64,000 nucleotides of DNA, taken from NCBI GenBank assembly GCA_035534455.1, contig DATLRV010000012.1, forward strand, positions 1 to 64,000, written 5' to 3'. A program made the translations under genes and the position numbers. Shown here in pieces: positions 44,458 to 53,205 of the stretch. The notes beneath the pieces are model-generated. The model saw only the letters and a list, made by a program, of their open reading frames with translations. It was not told where the DNA came from and ran no database searches. Source of the stretch: JAJYVT01 sp035534455. Its GTDB lineage: Bacteria; Actinomycetota; Acidimicrobiia; Acidimicrobiales; RAAP-2. Each line of letters starts with the position of its first letter. The stretch's first letter is position 1.

Positions 44458-45243
44458 ATGGACGCCGGGGCGTACGCAGACATGCTGCCGTGGCTGGTCT
44501 TCCTCGTGATCGACCGGAAGTCGGGGCTCGGCGTCGCATGGGCGGGTTGCGGCGCGCTCGCCTGCAGCGCGGCACTGGTCGCCTGGTCCTACTGGCGAGG
44601 CAGGCACGCACTCGTGCCGCGGGCCGCCATGGTGCTCTTCGCCCTTTGTCTGGTCGCGGGCCTCGCCTCGCAGACCGTGAACCAGGAGGTGAGCGTCCCG
44701 AGGGCCGTCGTCCTCGGCGTGCTGAGTGCGCTCGCCTTCGGCTCGCTTCCCTTCACGCCCATCAGCCAGACCTACACGGTCCCGCTCGTCGCTCCGGCGC
44801 TCCGGGACGATCCTCGTTTCGCCAGGGTGAACATCGAGATCACGCGAGCGTGGGGCGTCGGCTCCCTGGCGGTGGCCGTGGCCAGCGGCACGACCGCCCT
44901 CCTGTCCGGAGCGGTGGCTTTCACGTTCCTCGACTGGGTGACCCCGATCGTCCTGGCGGCTGCCACGATCCTGTGGGCGACCCGGCGGTGGGAGTTGTTC
45001 CGCCTCGCCGTGGACACTGGCCCGGTGGGATCGGTCGCCGTGGGCTACGACGCCCCTGACGGTCCCGTCCGCCTCCACGAATCGGACGACGACTCCCCCG
45101 GATTCCCGACGGCGCTCGCGACGCGCCGTGTGCTGCCCGTCGTACGGCACGGACACCCGGGAGGGACCGCCCGCGCGGGTGCGCCGGAGGCGTCCACCGA
45201 TGCCGTCATTCACCGCCTTCCGCTCCGCGGCAGGAACATCTGA
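44458..45243 (+). CDS. Integral membrane protein, hypothetical
   Basis: This encodes 261 residues with five or six transmembrane helices in the first 180 residues (for example LPWLVFLVIDRKSGLGVAWA and VTPIVLAAATILWAT) and a long polar C-terminal tail. Internal similarity to septation/VC0807-like proteins is weak. It is divergent from a MarR-type regulator that may control it, suggesting an inducible transporter or membrane stress protein. The start is the ATG at 44458. Confidence 0.7.
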   Translation: MDAGAYADMLPWLVFLVIDRKSGLGVAWAGCGALACSAALVAWSYWRGRHALVPRAAMVLFALCLVAGLASQTVNQEVSVPRAVVLGVLSALAFGSLPFTPISQTYTVPLVAPALRDDPRFARVNIEITRAWGVGSLAVAVASGTTALLSGAVAFTFLDWVTPIVLAAATILWATRRWELFRLAVDTGPVGSVAVGYDAPDGPVRLHESDDDSPGFPTALATRRVLPVVRHGHPGGTARAGAPEASTDAVIHRLPLRGRNI

Positions 45244-45355
45244 CAGAGGGCCACCTGAGAACGGACGCGCGGGCACCGCTCGGATTGCTCCGCCTCGCAG
45301 CCCCACGATGCCGCGCGTCATGGGGGTAATCGTGACGCTTCGCAGCGATTGAAGG

Positions 45356-45374
45356 TAGGGGCTTTCGTCCCAAG
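45356..45374. promoter_or_regulatory. DosR-like box 1 upstream of the ABC exporter
   Basis: TAGGGGCTTTCGTCCCAAG contains GGGGC-TTTC-GTCCC, one core mismatch from the DosR pattern. Its centre is about 78 bp upstream of the ABC permease start and 34 bp from a second box at 45392-45406, so the two could be bound by adjacent DevR dimers. Confidence 0.6.
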
Positions 45375-45391
45375 ATGCGGGTCGGCCGTGC

Positions 45392-45406
45392 GGGACTTTC
45401 GGCCCT
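45392..45406. promoter_or_regulatory. DosR-like box 2 upstream of the ABC exporter
   Basis: GGGACTTTCGGCCCT closely matches the mycobacterial DosR sites I know (GGGACTTT-x-GCCC forms). It lies about 44 bp upstream of the ATG at 45443. It is the best single match in the window. Confidence 0.65.
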
Positions 45407-45442
45407 CCCCCGCCTCGGCGAGGCGGGGCGTAATGGACCCAC

Positions 45443-46561
45443 ATGACGTTCATCGGCCTGATCCTTCGAAATCTTGCGACCCGGAGGGTGCGCACGCTGC
45501 TCACCGCGGCTGCGGTCGCGATCAGCGTGACCGCAGTGGTGACGCTCGGGGTCGTCACCGACAGCCTGCAACGATCCGCGGCGAACGTGCTCCTCATGGG
45601 CAAGGCGGATTTCATCGTCGCGCAGAAGTCCGTGACGACAGCCCTCACAAGCGTGGTCGCCGAAGGTCAAGTGGCCGCGGTGGCGAGAACCCCCGGGGTG
45701 CACAGCGCCGTGGGGGTGCTGGTCGGAACCGTCCACCTGAACGCCACAAACCCGGTCTTCATCGAGATCGGCGTCCAGCCGACAGAGCTGCGCAGGTTCG
45801 GGGTCACCCTGGACGCCGGGCGCCCCTACGGTGCGAACGCCACGCACGAGGTGATGCTCGGCTGGCAGGCGGCCGAGAGCCTCCATCGGCACGTCGGCGA
45901 CACGGTCGAGATCGGCACGATCGGCTACACGGTCGTGGCGATCTACTCGCTGAACCAGGTGTTCGGCAACGCGGCGGCGATGTTCCCGCTCACCACGCTG
46001 CAGGCCAACACACGAAAGCCCGGAACGGTCACGCTCGTCGCGGTACGGGTCGACCGGGGCGCGAACGTCGACTCGGTGATGGCCCGGGTGGACCGCGACA
46101 ACCCCAACCTTGCGGCGGTCAGGCTCGCGAGTCAGTTCGGCCGGATCGACCGGAACCTGGTGTTCCTCAACGCGGCCCAGGCCGGGGCGCAGATCATCGC
46201 GCTCGTCATCGGCGTGGTGGTCGTTCTGAGCACCATGCTCCTCTCGTTCGTCGAGCGCATCCGGGAGTTCGGCCTGTTGCGGGCCATCGGTTGGTCGAGG
46301 CTCCGACTCCTCTCGCTCGTGATGGGGGAGGCGGTCGGCATCAGCCTGCTCGGTGCGGGGGTCGGCGTCGGGCTCTCTGTGGCACTGACCGCCGCCCTGG
46401 AGCACCTCTCCTCCTTGCGAGGCGTGCTGGACGCCGGCTACTCGATCGGCGTGGTCGGCACCGGCTTGTACACGGCGGTCGGCATCGGCGTCCTGGCGGC
46501 GCTGTACCCCTGCGCGCGTGCGGCGATGCTCCGCCCCGGGATCGCGCTGCGGAGGGAGTGA
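45443..46561 (+). CDS. ABC transporter permease, FtsX/MacB type
   Basis: This encodes 372 residues. An N-terminal helix (about 15-40), a large extracytoplasmic domain (about 45-250) and three C-terminal helices form the FtsX-like pattern. FVERIREFGLLRAIGWSRLRLLSLV is the coupling segment. It works with the next-gene ATPase to export or extract a substrate such as a lipoprotein or lipid. Two DosR-like boxes lie upstream. Confidence 0.9.
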   Translation: MTFIGLILRNLATRRVRTLLTAAAVAISVTAVVTLGVVTDSLQRSAANVLLMGKADFIVAQKSVTTALTSVVAEGQVAAVARTPGVHSAVGVLVGTVHLNATNPVFIEIGVQPTELRRFGVTLDAGRPYGANATHEVMLGWQAAESLHRHVGDTVEIGTIGYTVVAIYSLNQVFGNAAAMFPLTTLQANTRKPGTVTLVAVRVDRGANVDSVMARVDRDNPNLAAVRLASQFGRIDRNLVFLNAAQAGAQIIALVIGVVVVLSTMLLSFVERIREFGLLRAIGWSRLRLLSLVMGEAVGISLLGAGVGVGLSVALTAALEHLSSLRGVLDAGYSIGVVGTGLYTAVGIGVLAALYPCARAAMLRPGIALRRE

Positions 46562-46562
46562 C

Positions 46563-47270
46563 GTGAGCGACCTTGCCGAGCCGTCCGGAGCGCCCCCCCT
46601 CATCGAGGTGCGCGACGTGCACCTTCGCTACGGACCTGTTCGGGCGCTCGACGGTGTCGACCTCACGATCCGCGAGGGCGAGTGGCTTGCCGTCTCGGGC
46701 CCGTCGGGCTCGGGGAAGTCCACCCTCCTCTCCCTCCTCGCCGCCCTCGACCGCCCCGACCGGGGGGAGGTGCGGTTCCGGGGCCGTCCGCTGTCGGAGG
46801 ACGCACACCTCGACCGGTACCGTCGCAAGGACGTCGGACTCGTCTTCCAGCTCCACAACCTGGTGCCGAACCTGGACGCGCGCCAGAACGTCGAGGTCGC
46901 GATGTTCGGGACCGGCGTCCGACGCGGCGCGCGCCGACGCGCGGCCGACCAGCTGCTCGGTTGGATGCAGCTCACCGACTTCGCCACTCGCAGGCCGGCG
47001 GAGATGTCGGGCGGAGAGCGCCAACGGGTGGCCATCGCCCGCGCGCTCGCCAATCGGCCGCCGCTGCTGCTCGCCGACGAGCCGACCGGGAACCTCGATC
47101 CCGACAGCGCGGACAACGTGGTCGAGGTCTTCCGTAAGCTCCACCACAGCGAAGGGACGACGATCGTGATGGTGACGCACGACGTGTCGATCGCGCGCGC
47201 GGCGGACAGGATCGTGATGCTGGAACGTGGTCGCATCGTCGATCCTGGCGCAACCGCGTCGGTCGCGTGA
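46563..47270 (+). CDS. ABC transporter ATP-binding protein, LolD/MacB type
   Basis: This encodes 235 residues. Walker A is GPSGSGKST, the Q-loop is VFQLHNLVPNL, the signature is AEMSGGERQR, Walker B is LLLADEPTGNLD and the H-loop is VTHD. It energises the permease encoded 1 bp upstream. GTG start. The gene pair is a minimal LolDE/MacB-like exporter. Confidence 0.93.
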   Translation: MSDLAEPSGAPPLIEVRDVHLRYGPVRALDGVDLTIREGEWLAVSGPSGSGKSTLLSLLAALDRPDRGEVRFRGRPLSEDAHLDRYRRKDVGLVFQLHNLVPNLDARQNVEVAMFGTGVRRGARRRAADQLLGWMQLTDFATRRPAEMSGGERQRVAIARALANRPPLLLADEPTGNLDPDSADNVVEVFRKLHHSEGTTIVMVTHDVSIARAADRIVMLERGRIVDPGATASVA

Positions 47271-47274
47271 GCCG

Positions 47275-48564
47275 TCAGCCGGCGCAGACGCTCACCCCTT
47301 TGGTCGCAAGGATCCTCGTGACGGACGCGTCCGCCTGGGAGCGGGGGAGCGCGCCGTCAGAGAGCGCCTGCACGATCGCCTGCACCGCAGGCTGCCATGC
47401 CGAGGCGTCGACCATCGGCATGTCCGCGCCTGCGCCCAACGCGCTGACGGTAGCGGAGGCCTCGGTGTAGCCGGCCGCGGATATGGCCCCGGCCCCGAGC
47501 GAGTCGGTCATGGCGACGCCGCCGAAGTGGAGTGTCGTGCGCAGCAACGTGTACGTGGAAGGGGAGAGGCTCGCCGGGAGGCCCCCGGAGAGGCCGGGGA
47601 CGACCGGGTGGCCGACCATCACGACCGGCAGTCCCGACGCGACCACCCGCGTGAAGGGGATCAGGTCGACCCTGAGCAGCTGCGCCAGTGAGGGATCGGA
47701 CGCCGGCCCTGTGTCGGTGTTCGCCGACGCATGGCCGAGACCCGGGAAGTGCTTGCCGACCGCGACGACACCCGCTGCGCGGAGCCCTGCGGCGAACGCC
47801 GTCCCGTAGGTGGTGACGACCTGCGGTGTTGTGCTGAAGGAGCGCTGCGACTCGTACGCCACCGGATCTGTGGGTGATGCGGTGTCGAGCACGGGTGCCA
47901 GGTCCATGGTGATGCCGAGACCACGGAGCGCCGCACCGCGCGCCGCCATCGTCGACTCCACCTGTGCGGGCGTCCACTGCGCGGCCATCCCGCGTGCCGA
48001 GGGGATCGCACCGAGCACGTTGGCGAGCCGCGACACCACACCCCCCTCTGTGTCCGTCGACATCCACGGCACGACCTGCCCGGCACCGGTGGCCGTACCG
48101 TCGAGCGCCGCCAACGCGGCGTGCAACGCCGGTCCCGCCGAAGCGGCGGGTTGGCCGAGGAACACGAGGCCGCCGACGCCCGCCTGCGCCTCCGCCTGGA
48201 GTGAGCCCGCAGATGTGAAGTCCCCGAGGACCATCAGCAACTGGTTGGCGATCCGTGTCGACGACCAGCGCGACGGCGGCGGGACGCACCCGGTGGCAGA
48301 CGTCGTGGTCGTCGTGGTCGTCGTGGTCGTCGTGGTCGTCGTTGGCGACGTGGTGGTGGACGTCCCGCCGCCGCTCGTCGAGGTGGAGGTGCGGGGCGTG
48401 CTCGACGTCGTCGCGCTCGAGTCACCCGGTGCCCCGCCGCAGGCGGCGGCGACCAGCGCGAGCACCGCGGGCACGAGCGCCGCGCCGAGCGTGCGCCGGC
48501 GGGGGACGGCGCGGGGCGCGGACCCGGGCGCGCGGTCGTCGCACCTCATGCGGTACGCGGACAT
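47275..48564 (-). CDS. Glycoside hydrolase family 3 lipoprotein (NagZ-like)
   Basis: This encodes 429 residues. A signal peptide with lipobox-like VAAAC (Cys42) and a Thr/Ser linker (about 50-95, encoded by a GTC/GTG microsatellite) lead to a GH3 barrel with KHFPGLGHASANTDTGP (NagZ-type loop), the nucleophile Asp in MTDSLGAG and VVMVGHPVVPG. It probably hydrolyses N-acetylglucosamine linkages in peptidoglycan at the cell surface. It is convergent with the ABC operon. ATG 48549 is an alternative start. Confidence 0.85.
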   Translation of the reverse strand: MSAYRMRCDDRAPGSAPRAVPRRRTLGAALVPAVLALVAAACGGAPGDSSATTSSTPRTSTSTSGGGTSTTTSPTTTTTTTTTTTTTTSATGCVPPPSRWSSTRIANQLLMVLGDFTSAGSLQAEAQAGVGGLVFLGQPAASAGPALHAALAALDGTATGAGQVVPWMSTDTEGGVVSRLANVLGAIPSARGMAAQWTPAQVESTMAARGAALRGLGITMDLAPVLDTASPTDPVAYESQRSFSTTPQVVTTYGTAFAAGLRAAGVVAVGKHFPGLGHASANTDTGPASDPSLAQLLRVDLIPFTRVVASGLPVVMVGHPVVPGLSGGLPASLSPSTYTLLRTTLHFGGVAMTDSLGAGAISAAGYTEASATVSALGAGADMPMVDASAWQPAVQAIVQALSDGALPRSQADASVTRILATKGVSVCAG

Positions 48565-48771
48565 GCCTGGCACGCCGACCAATCGATCACGCCCCCATTG
48601 CAGCACGCCGTCCCGGCCGGAGTGCGCCGCGGGGGAGGTTCGGGCGGCGTGCCGGCCATCGGCGTGACACCACCGCCGTCCCCGCCTCGGCATAGGCTGT
48701 CGGCGCGCCGCGAGAACGTGCCGGCACACAGCGAGACCGGACGTACTGGAGCGCAACGGAAGGGACAGGCG

Positions 48772-49896
48772 ATGACCCAGGCAACGGGCCGCGGCATGGG
48801 CGGGATGGGGAGCTCGGACGGGACGGAGATTTCCGCAGAGGAGCTGGCCGCATTGCTTGGGACGCAACACGCCCCGTTCCTCCTCGACGTGCGCGAGCCC
48901 GAGGAGTTCGAGAGCTGGGCCATCTCGGGCGCCGCCAACGTGCCGCTGTCCTCGCTCGAGCACCGGCTCACACAGGTGGCGCGGGACCGCCAGGTCGTCG
49001 TCGTCTGCGCCAGCGGGCAGCGCTCGGCGCAAGCGGCTGGGGCATTGCGGTCGGCCGGGATCGACGCGTCCAACCTCCTCGGCGGGATGCTCGCGTGGTC
49101 CGCCGTCTACGACACGGTGAGGCTCGACGTCGGCGCGTTCTCGGTCGTCCAGGTCCGCCGGCGGAGCAAGGGTTGCCTCTCGTACGTGGTCGGCTCCGGC
49201 GGAGAGGCGCTTGTCGTCGATCCCTCCTCCGAGATCGACCGGTACCGCGACCTCGCGGCGGCCGAAGGCTGGCAGATCACCCATGTCCTCGACACCCACG
49301 TCCATGCCGACCACGTGAGCGGCGCGAGGGCGCTCGCAGCCGCGACGGGGTCGGCGCTGCATCTCTCGACGGCCGACGCGCTCCGGTACGGCGTCGAGGC
49401 GCTGGCCGAACGGGACCGGATCCTCCTCGGCACGACCTCGGTGGACGTCTTGGCGACGCCCGGGCACACGATGGGATCCGTGGTGGTCGACCTCGGCGGC
49501 GGGGCGATGCTCACGGGCGACACGTTGTTCGTCGACGGCGTCGGGCGTCCCGATCTCGCCGATGCGGCACGCGAGTACGCCGAAGCGCTCCACCACTCGC
49601 TCGTCTCGCTGCTCGACGGCCGGTCCGACGACGTGCTCGTGCTCCCCGCGCATTTCGGCGCAGGGGTGACGGTCGTCCGGGACGAGCCTGTCGCCGCGAC
49701 GCTCGGAGCTGTCCGTGCGGCGGTGCCCCAGCTCGGATGGGAACGGGAGCGGTTCGTCTCGTGGGCATCGACGCGCGCGACGCCCCGTCCGCCGAGCTAC
49801 GTGGAGATCGTGCGGCTGAACGTCGGAGAGACCTGGGCGTCCGCCGACGAGGTCCGAGCGCTCGAGGTGGGTCCGAACCGCTGCGGCACGGGCTGA
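48772..49896 (+). CDS. Rhodanese - persulfide dioxygenase (MBL-fold) fusion
   Basis: This encodes 374 residues. The N-terminal rhodanese domain (about 20-115) has the active Cys79 in VVCASGQRS. The metallo-beta-lactamase domain (about 120-345) has THVHADHVSG (metal ligands His176, His178, Asp180, His181), TPGHTMGSV, LTGDTLF and LPAHFG. This suits an ETHE1-like persulfide dioxygenase, linking sulfide or persulfide oxidation to sulfur transfer. The order rhodanese-then-dioxygenase is reversed relative to CstB-type fusions. GGAAGG lies before ATG 48772. Confidence 0.88.
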   Translation: MTQATGRGMGGMGSSDGTEISAEELAALLGTQHAPFLLDVREPEEFESWAISGAANVPLSSLEHRLTQVARDRQVVVVCASGQRSAQAAGALRSAGIDASNLLGGMLAWSAVYDTVRLDVGAFSVVQVRRRSKGCLSYVVGSGGEALVVDPSSEIDRYRDLAAAEGWQITHVLDTHVHADHVSGARALAAATGSALHLSTADALRYGVEALAERDRILLGTTSVDVLATPGHTMGSVVVDLGGGAMLTGDTLFVDGVGRPDLADAAREYAEALHHSLVSLLDGRSDDVLVLPAHFGAGVTVVRDEPVAATLGAVRAAVPQLGWERERFVSWASTRATPRPPSYVEIVRLNVGETWASADEVRALEVGPNRCGTG

Positions 49897-49924
49897 GCAG
49901 TCGGCTCGGCGCGGACGGGCCCTC

Positions 49925-50440
49925 TCAGGCGCCGCGGCGCTCCACGATGCCGCGGACGTAGGCGGCCTGACCGGCGTGCTGGAGGCCGTCGGCGATGACG
50001 CTCACGAGTCGTGCGCCGAGCGTGACGTGGGGATCCCAGCGGGTGTCGACGACCCGGTCGAGATCGGCGTCGCGCAGCGGGCGCACGTACTCGACCGTCG
50101 CTGCGTGCACCGCGTCGTGGTAGCCGAGGAGGAGCGACGGCTCGACGGCCACCAGCGCGGTGTCGTCGGCGTCCTGGCCGTACCCGGTCTCGAGGCGGTC
50201 GAACGGGAGGGAGAACCTGGAGTCCCAGCCCTCGGCCGTCCACCGCTGCTCGCTCCCCGCGACCTCGGCGACGTGGTCGTCCTGGACCCGGGTCAGGTGC
50301 CAGACCAGCCACCCGATCGGGTTGGCCGCCCGGTCGGGGCGGAAGGTGAGCGCGTCGGGTGGCAGTCCGTCGACGGCACCGTGCACGGTGTCGCGGACGC
50401 GCCCGAAGGCATCGACGAGGAGGTCGGCCGTGGAGGTCAT
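49925..50440 (-). CDS. DinB-family protein
   Basis: This encodes 171 residues of the DinB/DUF664 four-helix fold: ANPIGWLVWHLTRVQDDHVAEV with metal-binding His, and SVIADGLQHAGQAAYVRGI with the later His. Related enzymes are thiol-dependent, such as mycothiol S-transferases. The ATG at 50440 overlaps the stop of the upstream fusion gene (ATGA), so it is co-translated. Confidence 0.88.
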   Translation of the reverse strand: MTSTADLLVDAFGRVRDTVHGAVDGLPPDALTFRPDRAANPIGWLVWHLTRVQDDHVAEVAGSEQRWTAEGWDSRFSLPFDRLETGYGQDADDTALVAVEPSLLLGYHDAVHAATVEYVRPLRDADLDRVVDTRWDPHVTLGARLVSVIADGLQHAGQAAYVRGIVERRGA

Positions 50441-51825
50441 GGGTCCCATCCTGTCCCGTTCTGGTCTTCTCGTGCCCGCGCCGTCCGAGGCTCGGCCAAC
50501 GACGGGTCGTCGAAGTGGGTGGTGAACCACCGGGCAGCGAGGTCGGCGACGCGCTCGAGCGCCCCTGGCTCCTCGAAGAGGTGGGTGGCGCCTGGGACGA
50601 CGACCAGCTCGTGTTCGCAGCGGAGCGCGGCGAGCGCCCGGCGGTTCAGCTCCAGCACCTCCGGGTCGCGTTCGCCCACGACGAGGAGAGTGGGCGCGCG
50701 GACGTCACGAAGGAGCGGTCCGGCGAGGTCCGGTCTGCCGCCCCGGGAGACGATGGCGCCGACGGCCGACGCCGGTGCCGACGCAGCTGCCAGCGCGGCG
50801 GCAGCCCCCGTGCTCGCGCCGAAGTACCCCGCCCGAAGATCCGGCGCGAGCGTGGCGAGGTGCGCCGTGGCGCGGACGAGCCGGTCCGCGAGGAGCCCCA
50901 CGTCGAAGACACTGCACCTGCGCGCGGCCTCCTCGGGCGTGAGCAGGTCGAACAAGAGGGTGCCGAGCCCGCGCGCCTGCAGCTGGCGGGCGACGGACTG
51001 GTTCCTGGGGCTCAGCCGGCTGCTTCCGCTCCCGTGTGCGAAGAGGACGACGCCGGGTGCCTCCTCGGGCACCGACAGGTCGCCCGGCAATGCGGCGCCT
51101 GTGGGCAACCCGATCGTGATCGGCCCGTCCCTTGGGGCGCCCGCTGGGGCGTCCTTCCCGACCGGAGCTTCGGTGCGGCCGGAGGCGTGGAGCAACCTGA
51201 CCACTTGGTCGTCGGTCGTCTGGGTGAAGTCGTCGTACCACTGGCCGATGGCGAAGAACGGCTCCGGTGACTCCACGCACACGACGTCGTCCGCGACCCC
51301 TTGCAGCTCGCCGAGCGTCGGCAAGGGGATGACGGGAGCGGCCAGCACGACGCGCGCGGCGCCGTGCGCCCTCGCCACAAGGCACGCTGCCCGTGCAGTC
51401 GAGCCCGTCGCGATGCCGTCGTCGACGACCACGACGGTGCGGCCCCGGAGCGCGACAGGCGTGCGTCCGCGCCGGAAGATCTGCGCCATGCGCTCGAGCG
51501 TGGCCCGCTCGAGATCTTCGACCGCCGCCAAGTCATGGTCCCGTACGCCGGCAGTCCGTCGCACGTCCTCGTTCAGCACCCGGACGCCACCCTCGCCGAC
51601 CGCGCCGACCGCGAGCTCGGGCTGCCAGGGGACACCGAGCTTGCGCACCAGGATCACGTCGAGCGGGGCACCCAGCGCTCGAGCCACCTGCGCGGCGACC
51701 GGGACGCCTCCGCGGGGAAGACCGACCACCACGGGCCCCGACCCTGACAGTCCCGAGAGGAGGACTGCGAGCTGGCGTCCCGCATCCGTACGGTCACGAA
51801 AGATGATCGGCGCCCGCGAGCGCAT
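50437..51825 (-). CDS. Phosphoribosyltransferase - alpha/beta hydrolase fusion
   Basis: This encodes 462 residues. The N-terminal half is a phosphoribosyltransferase domain with VVGLPRGGVPVAAQVA, ILVRKLGVPWQPELAVGA and the PRPP loop VVVVDDGIATGSTARAA. The C-terminal half (about 230-440) is a dienelactone-hydrolase-like alpha/beta hydrolase with FAHGSGSSR, FGASTGAAAAL (nucleophile), VVGERDPEV and GATHLFEEPG. Fusions of this kind occur in actinobacterial stress islands, and the substrate is unknown. ATG 51825 is used. It is coupled to the DinB gene downstream. Confidence 0.88.
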   Translation of the reverse strand: MRSRAPIIFRDRTDAGRQLAVLLSGLSGSGPVVVGLPRGGVPVAAQVARALGAPLDVILVRKLGVPWQPELAVGAVGEGGVRVLNEDVRRTAGVRDHDLAAVEDLERATLERMAQIFRRGRTPVALRGRTVVVVDDGIATGSTARAACLVARAHGAARVVLAAPVIPLPTLGELQGVADDVVCVESPEPFFAIGQWYDDFTQTTDDQVVRLLHASGRTEAPVGKDAPAGAPRDGPITIGLPTGAALPGDLSVPEEAPGVVLFAHGSGSSRLSPRNQSVARQLQARGLGTLLFDLLTPEEAARRCSVFDVGLLADRLVRATAHLATLAPDLRAGYFGASTGAAAALAAASAPASAVGAIVSRGGRPDLAGPLLRDVRAPTLLVVGERDPEVLELNRRALAALRCEHELVVVPGATHLFEEPGALERVADLAARWFTTHFDDPSLAEPRTARAREDQNGTGWDP

Positions 51826-51985
51826 GCCATGAGTCTTGCCCGGGTCGCCCCGGGGGCCAACACCAGCTCGGGGGGACGGCGGGCTCGAGGCCCTGGCACG
51901 GAGGGGTCGGCGGTGCCGCAAAACCCGGCGAGCAGCGACCGACGAGGCCGTCGTGTGCGGCCCGGGGCCGCGCTCAATGCCGCAC

Positions 51986-52405
51986 TCAATTCGTCGACGC
52001 CGCCGACGGCCTGGCGGGCGGCGGCCGTGCCGCCCTACGGAACTGGTCCTGGCCGAGCTGGGTGGCGCGCCACGCTGTCTGCGGCGTCGTGGCGCCTTCG
52101 AGCACCCAGGTCAGGTGCAGCCGGTCCGTATCGCTGTCGTAGCGTCCGGTCCAGCTCGTCACCGACCCGGTCTCGGACCAGCACACCACGAAGCCGAGCA
52201 CGGCGGTGCCCGTGCCCGTCGGCGGTGTGCAGAAGCCGATGAGCGGTCTCGACGCCTGGACGGTCCCGACCGCCGACCGGTACCGGCCGCTCAGGAAGCC
52301 GTCGGTGTTGTGCAGCTCGAGCTCCGAACCGAGCTCGCTCCGCCAGGTCCCGGTGAGGGTGTGGCTCGTCGCCGCGGATCGGACCGCTGCCGGTGGCGTC
52401 GTCAT
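51986..52405 (-). CDS. Avidin-family biotin-binding protein
   Basis: This encodes 139 residues with the avidin/streptavidin barrel and no signal peptide. By eye against streptavidin, TGTWRSELGS keeps Trp21 and Ser27 but replaces Asn23 by Ser23, and GRYRSAVG keeps Tyr42 and Ser44. Trp76, Ser81, Thr83 and Trp85 (SVTSWTGRY) and Trp100, Trp112 and Asp120 (LGQDQF) match the biotin-contacting set. It should bind biotin or a relative, perhaps more weakly. The 27-residue tail is basic then low complexity. A DosR-like palindrome lies about 37 bp upstream. Confidence 0.88.
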   Translation of the reverse strand: MTTPPAAVRSAATSHTLTGTWRSELGSELELHNTDGFLSGRYRSAVGTVQASRPLIGFCTPPTGTGTAVLGFVVCWSETGSVTSWTGRYDSDTDRLHLTWVLEGATTPQTAWRATQLGQDQFRRAARPPPARPSAASTN

Positions 52406-52441
52406 GGATTGAGTCTTTGCCGTTTGGCGTGAGGGAGCCAG

Positions 52442-52509
52442 GGTCGAAGGTCACGACGGCAAGGCGCCGAGGTGGTCACAGTCGTGGGATTGGAGGACTT
52501 CGGCCCTTC
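52442..52509. promoter_or_regulatory. Weak DosR-like sites between avidin and hsp20
   Basis: GGGTCGAAGGTCAC (52442-52455, two core mismatches) lies just upstream of the leftward avidin gene. AGGACTTCGGCCCTT (52495-52509, weak) lies upstream of the rightward Hsp20 gene. Together they suggest a shared divergent control region, but each is a poorer match than the boxes near 45.4 and 62.3 kb. Confidence 0.35.
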
Positions 52510-52627
52510 GGTTGTCGAGCGAGGGCGGCCAGGATGGATGTGGCTCGCCGGGCCGACGGGGGTCGCACGTGAGTGGCGACCCACCGCGGACCACGGCGCA
52601 GCAAGACGATGCAGAAAGGAGTGCGAC

Positions 52628-53062
52628 ATGGCGATCGTGCATCGAGAGCGCCAGATCCCCGACTGGCCTGGGTTCATGCTGCCGGAGCGGTGGCGGCGGA
52701 TGTTCGACCTCGAACCCGAACAGGACGGTTGGCTGAGGCTGGAGGAGTACGAGGACGAAGGCACGCTCGTGCTGCGCACGGAGGTGCCGGGCCTCGACCC
52801 GGGCAAGGACGTCGAGATCACCGTCAGCGACGGCGTCCTTCGCGTCCGTGCGCACCGCGAGGTCAAGTCCGAGCAGAAGAACAAGAAGGGGTATCGCTCC
52901 GAGTTCCGTTACGGCGAGCTCACCCGGACGATGCGGCTCCCCGAAGGGGTCACCGGTGACGACGTGAAGGCGACCTACGAGGACGGCATCTTGGAGATTC
53001 GGGTGCCCGTACCCGTCGAGAAGGAGCCCGAGTCCAAGAAGATTGCGGTCACCAGGGTCTGA
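52628..53062 (+). CDS. Hsp20/alpha-crystallin small heat shock protein
   Basis: This encodes 144 residues. The alpha-crystallin domain (about 40-130) has VLRTEVPGLDPGKDVEITV, a charged loop with EQKNKKGYRSEFRYGELTRT and the closing strand YEDGILEIRVPV. It is an ATP-independent holdase chaperone related to HspX/Acr of mycobacteria, a classic DosR target. AAAGGAG precedes the ATG at 52628. No partner gene is in the operon. Confidence 0.92.
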   Translation: MAIVHRERQIPDWPGFMLPERWRRMFDLEPEQDGWLRLEEYEDEGTLVLRTEVPGLDPGKDVEITVSDGVLRVRAHREVKSEQKNKKGYRSEFRYGELTRTMRLPEGVTGDDVKATYEDGILEIRVPVPVEKEPESKKIAVTRV

Positions 53063-53205
53063 CCTGGACGTCGACCTGGTCCCGAGCCAGGCCGGGCGGC
53101 AGCTCTCCCGGGTGCCCTCGGGTCCCGGGGAGTTGCTCGGCCGCACGCGTAGGAGGAGCGCGCCCGGGGTCGACTTCTCTCGGCCGCGCGGTGTGCTGCC
53201 GCGTG

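Noticed and set aside
53101..53136. GC-rich dyad after hsp20 as a terminator
   Set aside because: CTCCCGGG and CCCGGGGAG can pair, but the arms are imperfect and no T-tract follows.
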